Assembly: GCF_001976065.1 (NCBI RefSeq)
Contig: NZ_MNAH01000009.1
Location: 120,835 to 184,834, forward strand
Length of the DNA stretch: 64,000 bases
Direction of reading: 5' to 3'
DNA from: Pseudomonas putida
GTDB lineage: Bacteria; Pseudomonadota; Gammaproteobacteria; Pseudomonadales; Pseudomonadaceae
Shown here: piece after piece, positions 53,328-62,915 of the stretch
Layout: every line of letters begins with the position of its first letter
Position numbering within the stretch: position 1 is the stretch's first letter
Program-made: the position numbers and the translations under genes
The notes under the pieces: model-generated
The model's database searches: none
What the model was told of the DNA's origin: nothing
Seen by the model: only the letters and a program-made list of their open reading frames with translations

Positions 53328-54665
53328 ATGATCGAATCCGTCGACTCCTTCCTTGCCCGCCTGAAAAAACGCGACCCGGACCAGCCTGAATTTCATCAGG
53401 CCGTCGAAGAAGTGCTGCGTAGCCTGTGGCCCTTTCTTGAAGCCAATCCGCATTACCTGAGCTCCGGCATTCTTGAGCGCATCTGCGAGCCTGAGCGGGC
53501 CGTCGTGTTCCGCGTGTCCTGGGTCGACGATCACGGCAAGGTCCAGGTCAATCGCGGTTTCCGTATCCAGATGAACAGCGCCATCGGCCCGTACAAGGGT
53601 GGGCTGCGTTTCCATCCGTCGGTGAATCTGGGAGTCTTGAAGTTCCTCGCCTTCGAGCAAACCTTCAAGAACTCGCTGACGTCCCTGCCCATGGGCGGTG
53701 GCAAGGGTGGTTCGGATTTCGACCCCAAAGGCAAGAGCGACGCCGAAGTCATGCGCTTCTGCCAGGCTTTCATGAGCGAGCTGTACCGTCACATCGGCGC
53801 CGATGTCGACGTGCCGGCTGGCGACATCGGTGTCGGTGCCCGTGAGATCGGCTTCCTGTTCGGTCAGTACAAGCGCCTGAGCAACCAGTTCACCAGCGTG
53901 TTGACCGGCAAGGGCCCGAGCTACGGCGGCAGCCTGATTCGTCCTGAGGCCACCGGCTTCGGTTGCGTGTACTTCGCCGAGGAAATGCTCAAGCGTCGCG
54001 GTGCCACCGTCGAAGGCAAGCGCGTGGCGATCTCCGGTTCCGGTAATGTTGCGCAATACGCCGCGCGCAAGGTCATGGACCTGGGCGGTAAAGTGATTTC
54101 GCTGTCTGACTCCGAAGGCACGCTATATTGCGAAAGCGGGCTGACCGAGGCGCAATGGCAGGCCGTGCTGGAACTGAAAAACGTCCAGCGCGGACGCATC
54201 AGTGAACTGGCAGGTCGTTTTGGCCTGGAGTTCCTGGCCGGCCAGCACCCTTGGGGGCTGAGCTGCGACATCGCGCTGCCGTGCGCCACGCAGAACGAAC
54301 TGGATGCCGATGCCGCACGGGCATTGCTGCGCAATGGCTGCATCTGTGTGGCGGAAGGCGCGAACATGCCGACCACCCTCGAAGCCGTCGACCTGTTCAT
54401 CGAGGCCGGCATCCTGTTCGCGCCGGGCAAGGCGTCCAATGCCGGTGGAGTTGCCGTCAGCGGCCTGGAGATGTCGCAGAACGCCATGCGCCTGCTTTGG
54501 ACCGGTGGTGAAGTGGACAGCAAGCTGCACGCGATCATGCAGTCGATCCACCATGCTTGCGTGCACTACGGGGAAGAAAACGGTCAGGTCAACTACGTCA
54601 AGGGTGCCAACATCGCCGGTTTCGTCAAGGTTGCCGACGCCATGCTTGCCCAGGGCGTGGTTTAA
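53328..54665 (+). CDS. gdhA: NADP-specific glutamate dehydrogenase
   Basis: 445 residues from the ATG at 53328. Catalytic region GPYKGGLRFHPSVNLG and PMGGGKGGSDFDPKGKSDAE, DVPAGDIGVGAREIG, nucleotide motif AISGSGNVAQYAA and NAGGVAVSGLEMSQN are those of the hexameric biosynthetic enzyme. It makes glutamate from 2-oxoglutarate and ammonium. The ribosome site is weak. It overlaps the convergent gre-type gene by four bases. Confidence 0.95.
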   Translation: MIESVDSFLARLKKRDPDQPEFHQAVEEVLRSLWPFLEANPHYLSSGILERICEPERAVVFRVSWVDDHGKVQVNRGFRIQMNSAIGPYKGGLRFHPSVNLGVLKFLAFEQTFKNSLTSLPMGGGKGGSDFDPKGKSDAEVMRFCQAFMSELYRHIGADVDVPAGDIGVGAREIGFLFGQYKRLSNQFTSVLTGKGPSYGGSLIRPEATGFGCVYFAEEMLKRRGATVEGKRVAISGSGNVAQYAARKVMDLGGKVISLSDSEGTLYCESGLTEAQWQAVLELKNVQRGRISELAGRFGLEFLAGQHPWGLSCDIALPCATQNELDADAARALLRNGCICVAEGANMPTTLEAVDLFIEAGILFAPGKASNAGGVAVSGLEMSQNAMRLLWTGGEVDSKLHAIMQSIHHACVHYGEENGQVNYVKGANIAGFVKVADAMLAQGVV

Positions 54666-55156
54666 GCCGCTTCGATGCGCATCACTTCTATCCGTTGATT
54701 GCCGGCGGGGCGTTGCCAGAGCACTTCATCGTGCCGATGTGCGCCCAGCAATGCCCGACCCAGCGGTGAGCTCCAGTTGATCAGGCCACGGGCTGCATCG
54801 GCCTGATCCTCACCCACCAGTTGCACTCGGTGTTCGGTGCCATTCTCATCGACGAAAGTCACCCAGCTACCGATCTGCACGGTCTCGGTCGAAGTGGCGG
54901 CGGGCACCACCTGGGCGCTGCTCAGTCGCTGCTTGAAGTAGCGCAAGTCACGTTCGAGGTCGGCCAGGCGCTGCTTGTCTGCCTGGTCGCCCTTGGCCAA
55001 TTGCTCGGCATGCAGGGTTTGCAACTCGACGACTTTGTCCTGCAACTGGCTCAGGCCGGATGGAGTGACATAGTTGGGCTGCGTGCTGACCTGCCGCTCG
55101 ACCGGCTGATCGGCTTGCGCAGCGGCGTTATCTTCATTGACGAATGCCCGGCTCAT
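54662..55156 (-). CDS. GreA/GreB-family transcription elongation factor
   Basis: 164 residues from the ATG at 55156 with GGGAG before it. A short Ala/Gln-rich lead, then a coiled-coil (LQDKVVELQTLHAEQLAKG ... LADLERDLRYFKQRL), then the FKBP-like GreA/B C-domain (TVQIGSWVTFVDENG, INWSSPLGRALLGAHRHDEV). The coiled-coil tip should carry acidic residues for RNA polymerase cleavage; acids are present (LADLERD) but not the standard GreA arrangement. It is a divergent third Gre factor rather than GreA or GreB proper. Confidence 0.8.
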   Translation of the reverse strand: MSRAFVNEDNAAAQADQPVERQVSTQPNYVTPSGLSQLQDKVVELQTLHAEQLAKGDQADKQRLADLERDLRYFKQRLSSAQVVPAATSTETVQIGSWVTFVDENGTEHRVQLVGEDQADAARGLINWSSPLGRALLGAHRHDEVLWQRPAGNQRIEVMRIEAA

Positions 55157-55221
55157 GGTTTTCTCCCGTAATAGGGTTTTGGCCATGCTGGCAGGCATTT
55201 GGTTTCACTGGATGTCTGGAA

Positions 55222-55262
55222 GCGACCTATTGCGAGCGATAGGCCTCTCGCGGCTCCTACAG
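55222..55262. repeat. Half REP element
   Basis: CTGTAGGAGCCGCGAGAGG on the minus strand followed by a GCCTATCGCTCGCAATAGG hairpin; belongs to the second REP type. Between the gre-type and DUF4105 genes. Confidence 0.5.
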
Positions 55263-55265
55263 GCG

Positions 55266-57119
55266 TCAGTAGTGATACCACTTCAGCTCAAGCATCACTT
55301 CATTTTCGGGCGTGGCCAGGTGGCTGAATTCGCGCTGGGCACTCAGGCGCAGACCGAGGTTGCGCGACAGTTCCCACTGCTGGTTCAAGCTCAGGCTGCG
55401 GCGCACTTCACCGTTGGTGAAGAAGTCGCCCTTTGCCTCCAGGCTCAAATTGCCCAGCGGGTTTTTCCACAGCAGGCCTGTGTTGAAACCCGCCGCCGGC
55501 GAGATGAACTCGGCGAAGTCATTGTTGTGCTCCACGCGCACGGTGCCCAAGGCAAAACCGAGCGTGTCGTCGGCCAGTTGCCAGGTGCCACCGCCGCCGC
55601 CATTGACGTGGCTGACCAGGGTTTCATCGTCATGCTTGCCCGGCACCCGCTCCAGGCCACCGGTGACCTGCCAGGACAGCGGTTGCAGCAGCTCGTTGCG
55701 CGGGGTCAGGGAACGTATCGTCGCCAGGTCCAATTGCTGCACTTGCCAGTCATTGCCTTCGTACTGGCGCAGTTTCAGCTGCAGGATTTCGATCTGTGCG
55801 CCGAGAGGAAAGCTTTCGGCGTTATCGTTGAGGTCGTGATAGGCCATGCGCAGGCCGTACTCGCCAAAGGCACGGTCGCCGCGGGTGCCGAGACCGGCCT
55901 GCCAGGTCCGCGATTCGTGGCCATCCTCGGGCAGGCCAGGCTGCGGGATGTCCAGTTCCGGTGCGGGGTTCTGGTTGATCGCCCGAAGCAATTCAAAGCT
56001 GCGCTGCGCCCGTTGCGGATCACGCTCCTGACCGTTGGCGCGGTAACGTTCCAGGCGATAGGCCGCATCGATGATCAGTGCTTGGCGATCGCGGGGCTGT
56101 GCCTTGAACTCGGCTGTTTGCAGTTGTTTCTGGTCGGCGCTGACTTTCAGTACCCACTGCTGTTCTTCATCGGTCAGGGGCTCGGCACGGCTTAGCAGTT
56201 CGCGTTCGCGCGAAGGACGGTACTGGATGGACTCCACCAGCCCGGCTTCTTTCACGGCTTTTACAGTGTCAGTGGGGATGGCGGTCAGGGGGAACTGCTC
56301 GGTCAGGCGCAGGCTCGGGCGCGCCACTTGCAGCAGTTCCAGCAGGCGGTAGGAGCAGTTTTCGTCGAAGAAGAAATAGTCGAACTGAATCTGCTTCAGT
56401 TCCCAGACATGCTCGACCATGCGCGCCGTTTCCTGCTGGGTCAGGTTCAGGCGGTATTCCCACAAGTCGCGGTTTTCGAGGCTGCGGTATTCCGAGAGTT
56501 TTTCCTGGTAGGGCACCAGCGCAAACAGTCCCGGATAGCCACCCATCAAGCCTTTCCAGGCGTACAGGATGCTGTTGTCCGAGCCCTCGATGTAGGCGCC
56601 GAAATTGATCGCGTAACTGAGCAGCGAGGTCTTGTCGCTCTGTACATCGGCCTGATCGATGCGCAGCAGGGTGTGGCCGAACATCGATGACGGGCTGTTC
56701 AGGTAGGCCGCCGGAAAGATCATCACCGCGCTGTGGGGCGAGACGTCCTTGAACCATTGCTTGAACTCGGCGCAGGGAAGCGCCGGCAGGTCGGTCAGGT
56801 TGAGCTGCGATTTCAGCCAGCGGGTTCGTGCCGGGTAGACGCACTGTGCATGCTGTTCACCTGCACTGGCCGGGGCATACAACGCCTGCACGGTGGCCGC
56901 CAGTTCATGGTCTGGACGTTCGTTGCCATCGGCGGCGAGAAAGAATTTTTTGTCGCTGACATAGCTGCGCCAGCCACCGAGCTTGGCGGTTTCGTAATGA
57001 CCCAGGGAAATCCAGAAGGGGTCGTTGGCCAGCTGCTGCAAACGTTGAGGATCGATATGAGGCGCGGCGGACAGCGGGGCGCAGACACAGAGCGCCAGCC
57101 AGGAAAGGCGTTTGAGCAT
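55266..57119 (-). CDS. DUF4105 envelope protein
   Basis: 617 residues from the ATG at 57119. Signal peptide MLKRLSWLALCVCAPLSAAP. A DUF4105 domain lies in the first half (SPSSMFGHTLLRIDQADVQ, LVPYQEKLSEYRSLENRDLWEY, NCSYRLLELLQVA); the His/Cys pattern GH...NCSYRLLE recalls cysteine-amidase type folds. The second half shows alternating beta strands ending in an aromatic YHY, consistent with an outer-membrane barrel or tail. Function unknown. It is preceded by the DUF3015 gene, with a terminator between. Confidence 0.8.
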   Translation of the reverse strand: MLKRLSWLALCVCAPLSAAPHIDPQRLQQLANDPFWISLGHYETAKLGGWRSYVSDKKFFLAADGNERPDHELAATVQALYAPASAGEQHAQCVYPARTRWLKSQLNLTDLPALPCAEFKQWFKDVSPHSAVMIFPAAYLNSPSSMFGHTLLRIDQADVQSDKTSLLSYAINFGAYIEGSDNSILYAWKGLMGGYPGLFALVPYQEKLSEYRSLENRDLWEYRLNLTQQETARMVEHVWELKQIQFDYFFFDENCSYRLLELLQVARPSLRLTEQFPLTAIPTDTVKAVKEAGLVESIQYRPSRERELLSRAEPLTDEEQQWVLKVSADQKQLQTAEFKAQPRDRQALIIDAAYRLERYRANGQERDPQRAQRSFELLRAINQNPAPELDIPQPGLPEDGHESRTWQAGLGTRGDRAFGEYGLRMAYHDLNDNAESFPLGAQIEILQLKLRQYEGNDWQVQQLDLATIRSLTPRNELLQPLSWQVTGGLERVPGKHDDETLVSHVNGGGGGTWQLADDTLGFALGTVRVEHNNDFAEFISPAAGFNTGLLWKNPLGNLSLEAKGDFFTNGEVRRSLSLNQQWELSRNLGLRLSAQREFSHLATPENEVMLELKWYHY

Positions 57120-57182
57120 AAGTGGCAACTTAAGTCGAAAGAAACAAAGACCCAAGGCAGGGCGGGGTCAAAAAAATAAAAA

Positions 57183-57204
57183 CCCGCTTCCCGAAAGAAG
57201 CGGG
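57183..57204 (-). terminator. Terminator of the DUF3015 gene
   Basis: CCCGCTT and AAGCGGG pair around a short loop, followed on the minus strand by TTTTTATTTTTTT. It isolates the DUF3015 gene from the DUF4105 gene, at least in part. Confidence 0.85.
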
Positions 57205-57214
57205 CGGGTCGAGC

Positions 57215-57703
57215 TTATGCCTGAGTGGCGTACTTGGCCAGACGAGGATCGCTCTTCAGAACGGCCAGAGTGTTGGTATGCACATCTTCCGCGGTCACGT
57301 CAGCCTTGCTGAAGATCTGCTGGAAGTGCTCGTGAGTGACGGCGGCGAAGTGCGCGCGGTCTTCCGGCGCCACGCCCAGTACCACGGCGTAGGTGGTCAG
57401 CGCTTCGCCCTGACCTTTAGCCATGTCTTCGGACAGCTCGTTCATCATGCCATTCATGGCAAACCAGGATTTGCCGCCATAGGTCAGCGACGCGTTGGTC
57501 GAGCAACCGTTGGTACCAGAAGTCATACCGAACGTTGCGTTGCCGGAGGTGCCGTTGGTGGTGGATGCCAGGAAGTGAGCCGGGGTGCCACGCTGGCCTT
57601 CGAACAGCATGTTGCCCCAACCGCAATCCGGGCCGCCTGGCGCCTGAGCCATGGCGTTGATGGATACAGCGGTGAAGAGAGTACCGAGAAGAATCCGTTT
57701 CAT
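57215..57703 (-). CDS. DUF3015 periplasmic protein
   Basis: 162 residues from the ATG at 57703 with AAGAGAA upstream. Signal peptide MKRILLGTLFTAVSINAMAQ. Family features: CGWGNMLFEGQRG and TSGTNGCSTNASLTYG (two cysteines each side), then a helical C-half. Abundant proteins of this kind occur in pseudomonad envelopes; no function is assigned. Confidence 0.86.
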   Translation of the reverse strand: MKRILLGTLFTAVSINAMAQAPGGPDCGWGNMLFEGQRGTPAHFLASTTNGTSGNATFGMTSGTNGCSTNASLTYGGKSWFAMNGMMNELSEDMAKGQGEALTTYAVVLGVAPEDRAHFAAVTHEHFQQIFSKADVTAEDVHTNTLAVLKSDPRLAKYATQA

Positions 57704-57982
57704 AGCTTTATTCTCTTGTGTGCATACCAATGGACAAGGGTGCTGGCGCCTATCTGATGCCAGTTGGGCCGGTTATTAGTCCAGCCGCGCAGTTTGGAGT
57801 TTAGGCACGTTCCCGGGGTTCCGTGATTTTTTGCTGAATATTCAGTGCAAACCTTGATTTGACCCCGGCCCGCCTGGCTCAGATGGTTTGTCTATGCTTT
57901 GCCATGAGGCGCGCCTTGCAAGTGAGGTATGGGCAGCGCCAGAATGCCGCTATCTGCCCCGCCTGATTGTTAAGGAAGCCCG

Positions 57983-60421
57983 ATGCCTGATCCTGTTGCT
58001 GCCAGCTTGCGTCTAGCGCCTGAAGCGCTGACCCGTCCGTTTTCCGCTGAACAGTTCAGCTTCTCTACCACCAATGATCTGGAGCCCTTTCGCGGTGTGC
58101 TTGGCCAGGAACGTGCGGTCGAAGCCTTGCAGTTCGGTGTGGCCATGCCACGCCCCGGTTACAACGTATTCGTCATGGGCGAGCCTGGCACCGGTCGCTT
58201 CTCGTTCGTCAAACGTTACCTGAAGGCCGAAGGCAAGCGCCTGCAGACCCCGGCGGACTGGGTCTACGTCAATAATTTCGATGAGCCGCGCGAACCCCGC
58301 GCCCTGGAGTTGCCATCGGGCACCGCCGGTGCCTTCATCGGCGACATCAACGGTTTGATCGACAACCTGCTGGCGACCTTTCCGGCGGTGTTCGAGCACC
58401 CGTCCTACCAGCAGAAAAAAAGCGCCATCGACCGAGCGTTCAACCAGCGCTACGACAAGGCGCTGGACGTGATCGAGCGGCTGGCGCTGGAAAAAGAGGT
58501 CGCGTTGTACCGCGACAGCAGCAACATTGCCTTCACGCCGATGCTCGAAGGCAAGGCGCTGGACGAGGCGGAATTCGCCCAGTTGCCGGAAGCCGAGCGC
58601 GAGCGCTTTCACGAGGATATATCCAACCTCGAAGAGCGTCTGAACGAGGAGCTCGCCAGCCTGCCGCAATGGAAGCGTGAGTCGAGCAATCAACTGCGCC
58701 ATCTCAACGAGGAAACCATTACCCTGGCCCTGCAGCCATTGCTGTCGCCGTTGTCGGAGAAATACGCCGAGAACGCTGCGGTGTGCGGCTACCTGCAAGC
58801 GATGCAAGTGTATTTGCTCAAGACCGTGGTCGAGCAACTGGTCGACGACAGCAAGACCGATGCTGTCGCCCGCAAGCTGCTGGAGGAGCAATACGCGCCG
58901 AGCCTGGTGGTCGGTCATCCGTTCAGCGGCGGTGCGCCAGTGGTCTTTGAGCCGCACCCGACCTACGAAAATCTGTTTGGTCGTATCGAGTACACCACCG
59001 ATCAGGGCGCGCTCTACACCACCTATCGGCAACTGCGACCGGGTGCGTTGCACCGGGCCAACGGCGGCTTCCTGATCCTTGAAGCGGATAAAATGCTCAG
59101 CGAGCCGTTCGTGTGGGATGCGCTGAAGCGCGCCCTGCAATCGCGCAAACTGAAAATGGAATCGCCCCTGGGCGAGATGGGCCGTTTTGCTACCGTCACC
59201 CTGACGCCGCAGCACATTCCTTTGCAGGTCAAGGTCGTCATCATCGGTGCCCGCCAGCTCTACTACACGCTGCAAGACCTCGATCCGGACTTCCAGGAAA
59301 TGTTTCGCGTCCTGGTGGATTTCGATGAAGACATCCCGATGGTCGACGAGAGCCTGGAGCAGTTCGCCCAGTTGCTCAAGACCCGTACTTCCGAGGAGGG
59401 CATGGCGCCGTTGACGGCCGATGCGGTGGCACGCCTGGCGACCTACAGCGCACGCCTGGCCGAGCACCAGGGACGGTTGTCGGCGCGCATCGGCGATCTG
59501 TTCCAGCTGGTCAGCGAGGCGGACTTCATTCGTCACCTGGCCTCGGATGAAATGACCGACGCCGGTCACATCGAGCGTGCGCTCAAGGCCAAGGCCACCC
59601 GTACCGGGCGCGTGTCGGCGCGGATTCTCGACGACATGCTGGCGGGGATCATCCTGATCGACACCGCAGGCGCGGCGGTCGGCAAGTGCAACGGCCTGAC
59701 CGTGCTGGAAGTCGGCGACTCGGCCTTCGGTGTACCGGCGCGGATTTCCGCCACGGTGTATCCGGGCGGCAGCGGCATCGTCGACATCGAGCGTGAGGTC
59801 AACCTCGGCCAGCCGATCCACTCCAAAGGGGTGATGATCCTCACCGGTTACCTGGGCAGTCGTTATGCCCAGGAGTTTCCGCTGGCCATCTCCGCGAGTA
59901 TCGCGCTGGAGCAGTCCTACGGCTACGTCGATGGTGACAGTGCTTCCCTGGGCGAGGCGTGCACTTTGATATCGGCCTTGTCGAAAACTCCGCTCAAGCA
60001 GTGTTTTGCAATTACCGGCTCGATCAACCAGTTTGGTGAAGTGCAGGCCGTGGGTGGCGTCAACGAGAAGATCGAAGGCTTCTTCCGGCTCTGTGAAGCC
60101 CGCGGGTTGACTGGCGAGCAGGGCGCGATCATTCCTCATGCCAACGTCGCCACGCTGATGCTCGATGAGAAGGTGCTGGCGGCGGTGCGCGCCGGTCAGT
60201 TCCATGTCTATGCCGTGCGCCAGGCTGACGAGGCGCTGAGCCTTTTGGTGGGCGAGCCGGCGGGCGAACCCGATGAGAATGGCGAGTTCCCTGAAGGCAG
60301 CGTCAACGCACGGGTGGTGGAGCGCCTGCGGGTGATCGCGGAGATGATCAGCGAGGAGGATCTGAAAGAGGCCGAAAAGGAAATGGCGGTCGAGGCGCTG
60401 GTGGAGGCCAAGCCGGCCTGA
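57983..60421 (+). CDS. Lon-like ATP-dependent protease (LonB/YcbZ type)
   Basis: 812 residues with a good AAGGA site. The N-terminal AAA-like part has a degenerate Walker A, GEPGTGRF with Arg for Lys; FLILEADKML is the Walker B-like strand. The C-terminal S16 domain has the catalytic Ser in DGDSASLGEACTLISAL and the Lys in VGGVNEKIEGFF, the Lon dyad. There is no Lon N-domain. A cytoplasmic quality-control or regulatory protease; substrates unknown. Single gene, followed by a REP pair. Confidence 0.85.
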   Translation: MPDPVAASLRLAPEALTRPFSAEQFSFSTTNDLEPFRGVLGQERAVEALQFGVAMPRPGYNVFVMGEPGTGRFSFVKRYLKAEGKRLQTPADWVYVNNFDEPREPRALELPSGTAGAFIGDINGLIDNLLATFPAVFEHPSYQQKKSAIDRAFNQRYDKALDVIERLALEKEVALYRDSSNIAFTPMLEGKALDEAEFAQLPEAERERFHEDISNLEERLNEELASLPQWKRESSNQLRHLNEETITLALQPLLSPLSEKYAENAAVCGYLQAMQVYLLKTVVEQLVDDSKTDAVARKLLEEQYAPSLVVGHPFSGGAPVVFEPHPTYENLFGRIEYTTDQGALYTTYRQLRPGALHRANGGFLILEADKMLSEPFVWDALKRALQSRKLKMESPLGEMGRFATVTLTPQHIPLQVKVVIIGARQLYYTLQDLDPDFQEMFRVLVDFDEDIPMVDESLEQFAQLLKTRTSEEGMAPLTADAVARLATYSARLAEHQGRLSARIGDLFQLVSEADFIRHLASDEMTDAGHIERALKAKATRTGRVSARILDDMLAGIILIDTAGAAVGKCNGLTVLEVGDSAFGVPARISATVYPGGSGIVDIEREVNLGQPIHSKGVMILTGYLGSRYAQEFPLAISASIALEQSYGYVDGDSASLGEACTLISALSKTPLKQCFAITGSINQFGEVQAVGGVNEKIEGFFRLCEARGLTGEQGAIIPHANVATLMLDEKVLAAVRAGQFHVYAVRQADEALSLLVGEPAGEPDENGEFPEGSVNARVVERLRVIAEMISEEDLKEAEKEMAVEALVEAKPA

Positions 60422-60450
60422 CACCAAACTGAGGCTTCACCCGATCCACT

Positions 60451-60538
60451 GTGGGAGCGGGCTTGCTCGCGAAGGCGGTCTGACATTCAACATTGATGTT
60501 GTCTGGCACGACGCTTTCACGAGCACGCCCGCTCCCAC
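60451..60538. repeat. REP pair after the Lon-like gene
   Basis: Arms at 60451-60477 and 60513-60538; the right arm has two changes (ACGAGCACGCCCGC), so this pair has begun to decay. Confidence 0.86.
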
Positions 60539-60738
60539 ATTTGCTTCTGTGAATTTCAATAAAGTGCCATCACTCTGGCGCCAATATTCACACTATGACC
60601 ATTCGGCGCCTTCTGGTCTTACTTGACGTGCTAGTCAGACTTTTCCTCTATTCTCTGCTCAAGGATATCGACAGTATCACTGGATCGAGACAGCCTTCCC
60701 GTGGAGGCTGAATACCGGATCTACCGAGGGTCGCCGCC
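60539..60738. other. Leader region of the 113-residue gene
   Basis: About 200 bases without a gene. A TTGACG at about 60623 and TATTCT near 60650 are spaced too widely for a sure promoter. A CAGCCT/AGGCTG hairpin lies about 30-50 bases before the start. Confidence 0.4.
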
Positions 60739-61080
60739 ATGTCGCGCAACCTCTGTCTCACCCGTCAATGCCTGGGTCTTGTGACCCGTATCGAATGCGC
60801 CATCAAGCCGTTGGCTGGCGATACGGGCATGTGGACCTTGCTCTTCGCCGCCGGAATGGCCGGTGAACAGCCTTCAGCCATCAAAGCCCAAGGCCCGTTT
60901 CATGGCCCTTTCGTGGCCGAGTCCATCCTCGATACCATCGTTGAAAGCCTGACCCTGCATGGCTATGAACTGGCCGATGACCCGCAGATCTGGTGCCTGC
61001 ATCTGCAAGCCCAGTTACGGGAAATCAATGGTGGCCGTTGTCGTAACGTGGGTGGCTTCGAGTTCCGGCCTGAGCACTGA
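60739..61080 (+). CDS. Hypothetical protein, 113 residues
   Basis: Soluble protein, no signal peptide. Contains four cysteines (NLCLTRQCLG, IECAIK, IWCLHL, GRCRNV) and the segment GPFHGPFVAESILDTIVESL. It ends six bases before the convergent lipoprotein gene. I do not recognise a family, but the codon use is native and the frame well kept. Confidence 0.65.
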   Translation: MSRNLCLTRQCLGLVTRIECAIKPLAGDTGMWTLLFAAGMAGEQPSAIKAQGPFHGPFVAESILDTIVESLTLHGYELADDPQIWCLHLQAQLREINGGRCRNVGGFEFRPEH

Positions 61081-61085
61081 CAACG

Positions 61086-62915
61086 CTATTGGGGCTGGCT
61101 GGACATGTCTGCCTTGTCGAGTTTGACCTCGAAACCGTATTGCACGGTGGCGAGGTCTGTTCGTTGATAGGTTTCCAGGCGCGTGGGTTGCCCGTAGAAG
61201 TAATGCACGGCGAATAACGCAGGGCCTTCTGTGCTCGCGTCATGGCTGACCGCAAGAATTTCCTTCAGGTAATTGCCGCTGTCATCCTTGGCGAAGAAAC
61301 GCCAGTCCTGATCGGGAAATACTTTGGAATCCACCACCAGTGCATTGCCCTTGAGTTCAAGACCTTTGGGCAAGTGATGGGCTTCGACTGTCTGCTTGTC
61401 GACGGTGGCCAGAAACAATGGGATGGAACCGACCACAAAGGCAGGCGTTTGTGGAAACAGATTCAGATCGTAGGTGATGGTGCCGCGCAGGGGGTCGACC
61501 TCATAAGCCTCTGGTGGCAATTCGATCGGCTCATCGCGCTTGCCGCTACTGTCTTCGGTGAAGAAGCTGACCGGGCTGTCGCCAGGGTTGAAAGAGGTGC
61601 CGAGCAGTTCATCATTGAAGGTGCGCAGGTGAGTGAACTCGACGCGTGCAGCGCTTGGGTCCTCGACCGATTGATTGATCCTGACGCCTTTTTTCAGCTG
61701 TTCCTCTGTCAGCGTCGCACCCTTGAGCCAGGTCGGGGCGTTGTCGTCATAGACCACCACCGGCAAGTTCAGCGGCTGGATGGTTTTCGCCGTGGTGCGT
61801 CGGTCGAAGCGCAGGACCGGCAGGTTCAAGTCCTTGCGGGTTACCGTAACGCTCGAGAAATCCAGCAGGCTGACCTCAAGAGTTTCGATCGGCCCGTTGA
61901 AATAAACCTTGGAGTAGTGGCGTTTCTGTTGTTTCTCGAAGTTTTGTTGCTCTTCATCGAGCTGTTTTTCCAGCGACTCGCTCCAGAGCTTCTGTTGCTG
62001 CATCTTCGCCAGTTGTTTCTGGTAGAAGGCAATTTGTGCGGCGGTCTCATTGATCGAGCCTGAGCGCGAGAGAAACTGCCCGGTGGCGTCCCTGGCCTGG
62101 ACAATCAGCGGGTTTAGCGGTGTTTCTGCGATTTCGGGCGCCAGCGGCGCGCTGTTGCTGAACTCGATTTCGGCGTAGTTCTCCGCCAGATTCACCAAGG
62201 TGACGCTCAGGTTGTCGTTGGTGCGGGTTTGGCCGATGTCCTTTTTCGTTAGGTCGAAGCTGTAGAGCCGGCGCGGCGCAATGACTTCCACCTGGCCTTG
62301 CAGGCTCACCGGTCGTGGCTGGTTCTTGATATCGACGTCCAGGCCTTCGATGAACGGATAGGTCACCGTCAGGTCGTCAGGGTTGGTCAGGTTTGAGCTC
62401 GACGGGCTCAGTTGAATGCCGGGGTCGGTTTCCGACCATTCCGGTTGGAAGGCGATGACCCGTTTGTTGCTCAGGGTAACCGACTGCCATTGCAGGCCAT
62501 GGGGAAACAGGAACGCCGCCGGGATGCTGAAGTTGAAGGGGAACACCGGCTGCAGGTCAGTCAGGTAGTCGGAGCTGGATTCCTTGTGCAGGACGAACAG
62601 GCCATTGATGTAGGTGTCGACCAAGGCCTGTGGCGTTGGGTAGTGCTTGAGCACGGCGAGGGCGTCTTCGCCGTATTCGGTTTCCACAGGTTTGCTGTCG
62701 AGTTTGAGTTGTGCACGCTCGAGTAACAGCAACGAGCCACCCAGCTGGGCTACCGCATCCTTGAGCTTCGGGTCCTCGATGGCGTCCAGGGACTTCTCGA
62801 ACTGCGCAGTCTTTTCTTCAAGGCTGACCTGACGCTTCTCGTCGCTGGGCGAGCACGCGCTGAGTAGCAAAGCCAGGCAAATCCCGGCACTCGTTAAAGG
62901 CAATCGCCCATCCAT
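61086..62915 (-). CDS. Large lipoprotein of unknown function
   Basis: 609 residues. Signal peptide with lipobox LLSAC near residue 21, so the mature protein is anchored by Cys21; the following residues SPSDE carry no Asp at +2, which favours the outer membrane. The body is mostly beta with a helical, Gln-rich coiled-coil segment (IAFYQKQLAKMQQQKLWSESL ... in part) around 290-330. No enzyme motif was found. It stands alone, convergent with the small gene and divergent from the yqhA-type gene. Confidence 0.7.
   Translation of the reverse strand: MDGRLPLTSAGICLALLLSACSPSDEKRQVSLEEKTAQFEKSLDAIEDPKLKDAVAQLGGSLLLLERAQLKLDSKPVETEYGEDALAVLKHYPTPQALVDTYINGLFVLHKESSSDYLTDLQPVFPFNFSIPAAFLFPHGLQWQSVTLSNKRVIAFQPEWSETDPGIQLSPSSSNLTNPDDLTVTYPFIEGLDVDIKNQPRPVSLQGQVEVIAPRRLYSFDLTKKDIGQTRTNDNLSVTLVNLAENYAEIEFSNSAPLAPEIAETPLNPLIVQARDATGQFLSRSGSINETAAQIAFYQKQLAKMQQQKLWSESLEKQLDEEQQNFEKQQKRHYSKVYFNGPIETLEVSLLDFSSVTVTRKDLNLPVLRFDRRTTAKTIQPLNLPVVVYDDNAPTWLKGATLTEEQLKKGVRINQSVEDPSAARVEFTHLRTFNDELLGTSFNPGDSPVSFFTEDSSGKRDEPIELPPEAYEVDPLRGTITYDLNLFPQTPAFVVGSIPLFLATVDKQTVEAHHLPKGLELKGNALVVDSKVFPDQDWRFFAKDDSGNYLKEILAVSHDASTEGPALFAVHYFYGQPTRLETYQRTDLATVQYGFEVKLDKADMSSQPQ

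Noticed and set aside
58013..60427. Long open frame of about 800 codons on the minus strand opposite the Lon-like gene
   Set aside because: It mirrors the sense gene in GC-rich DNA, has no ribosome site or recognisable domains, and the opposite strand encodes a clear Lon-type protease.
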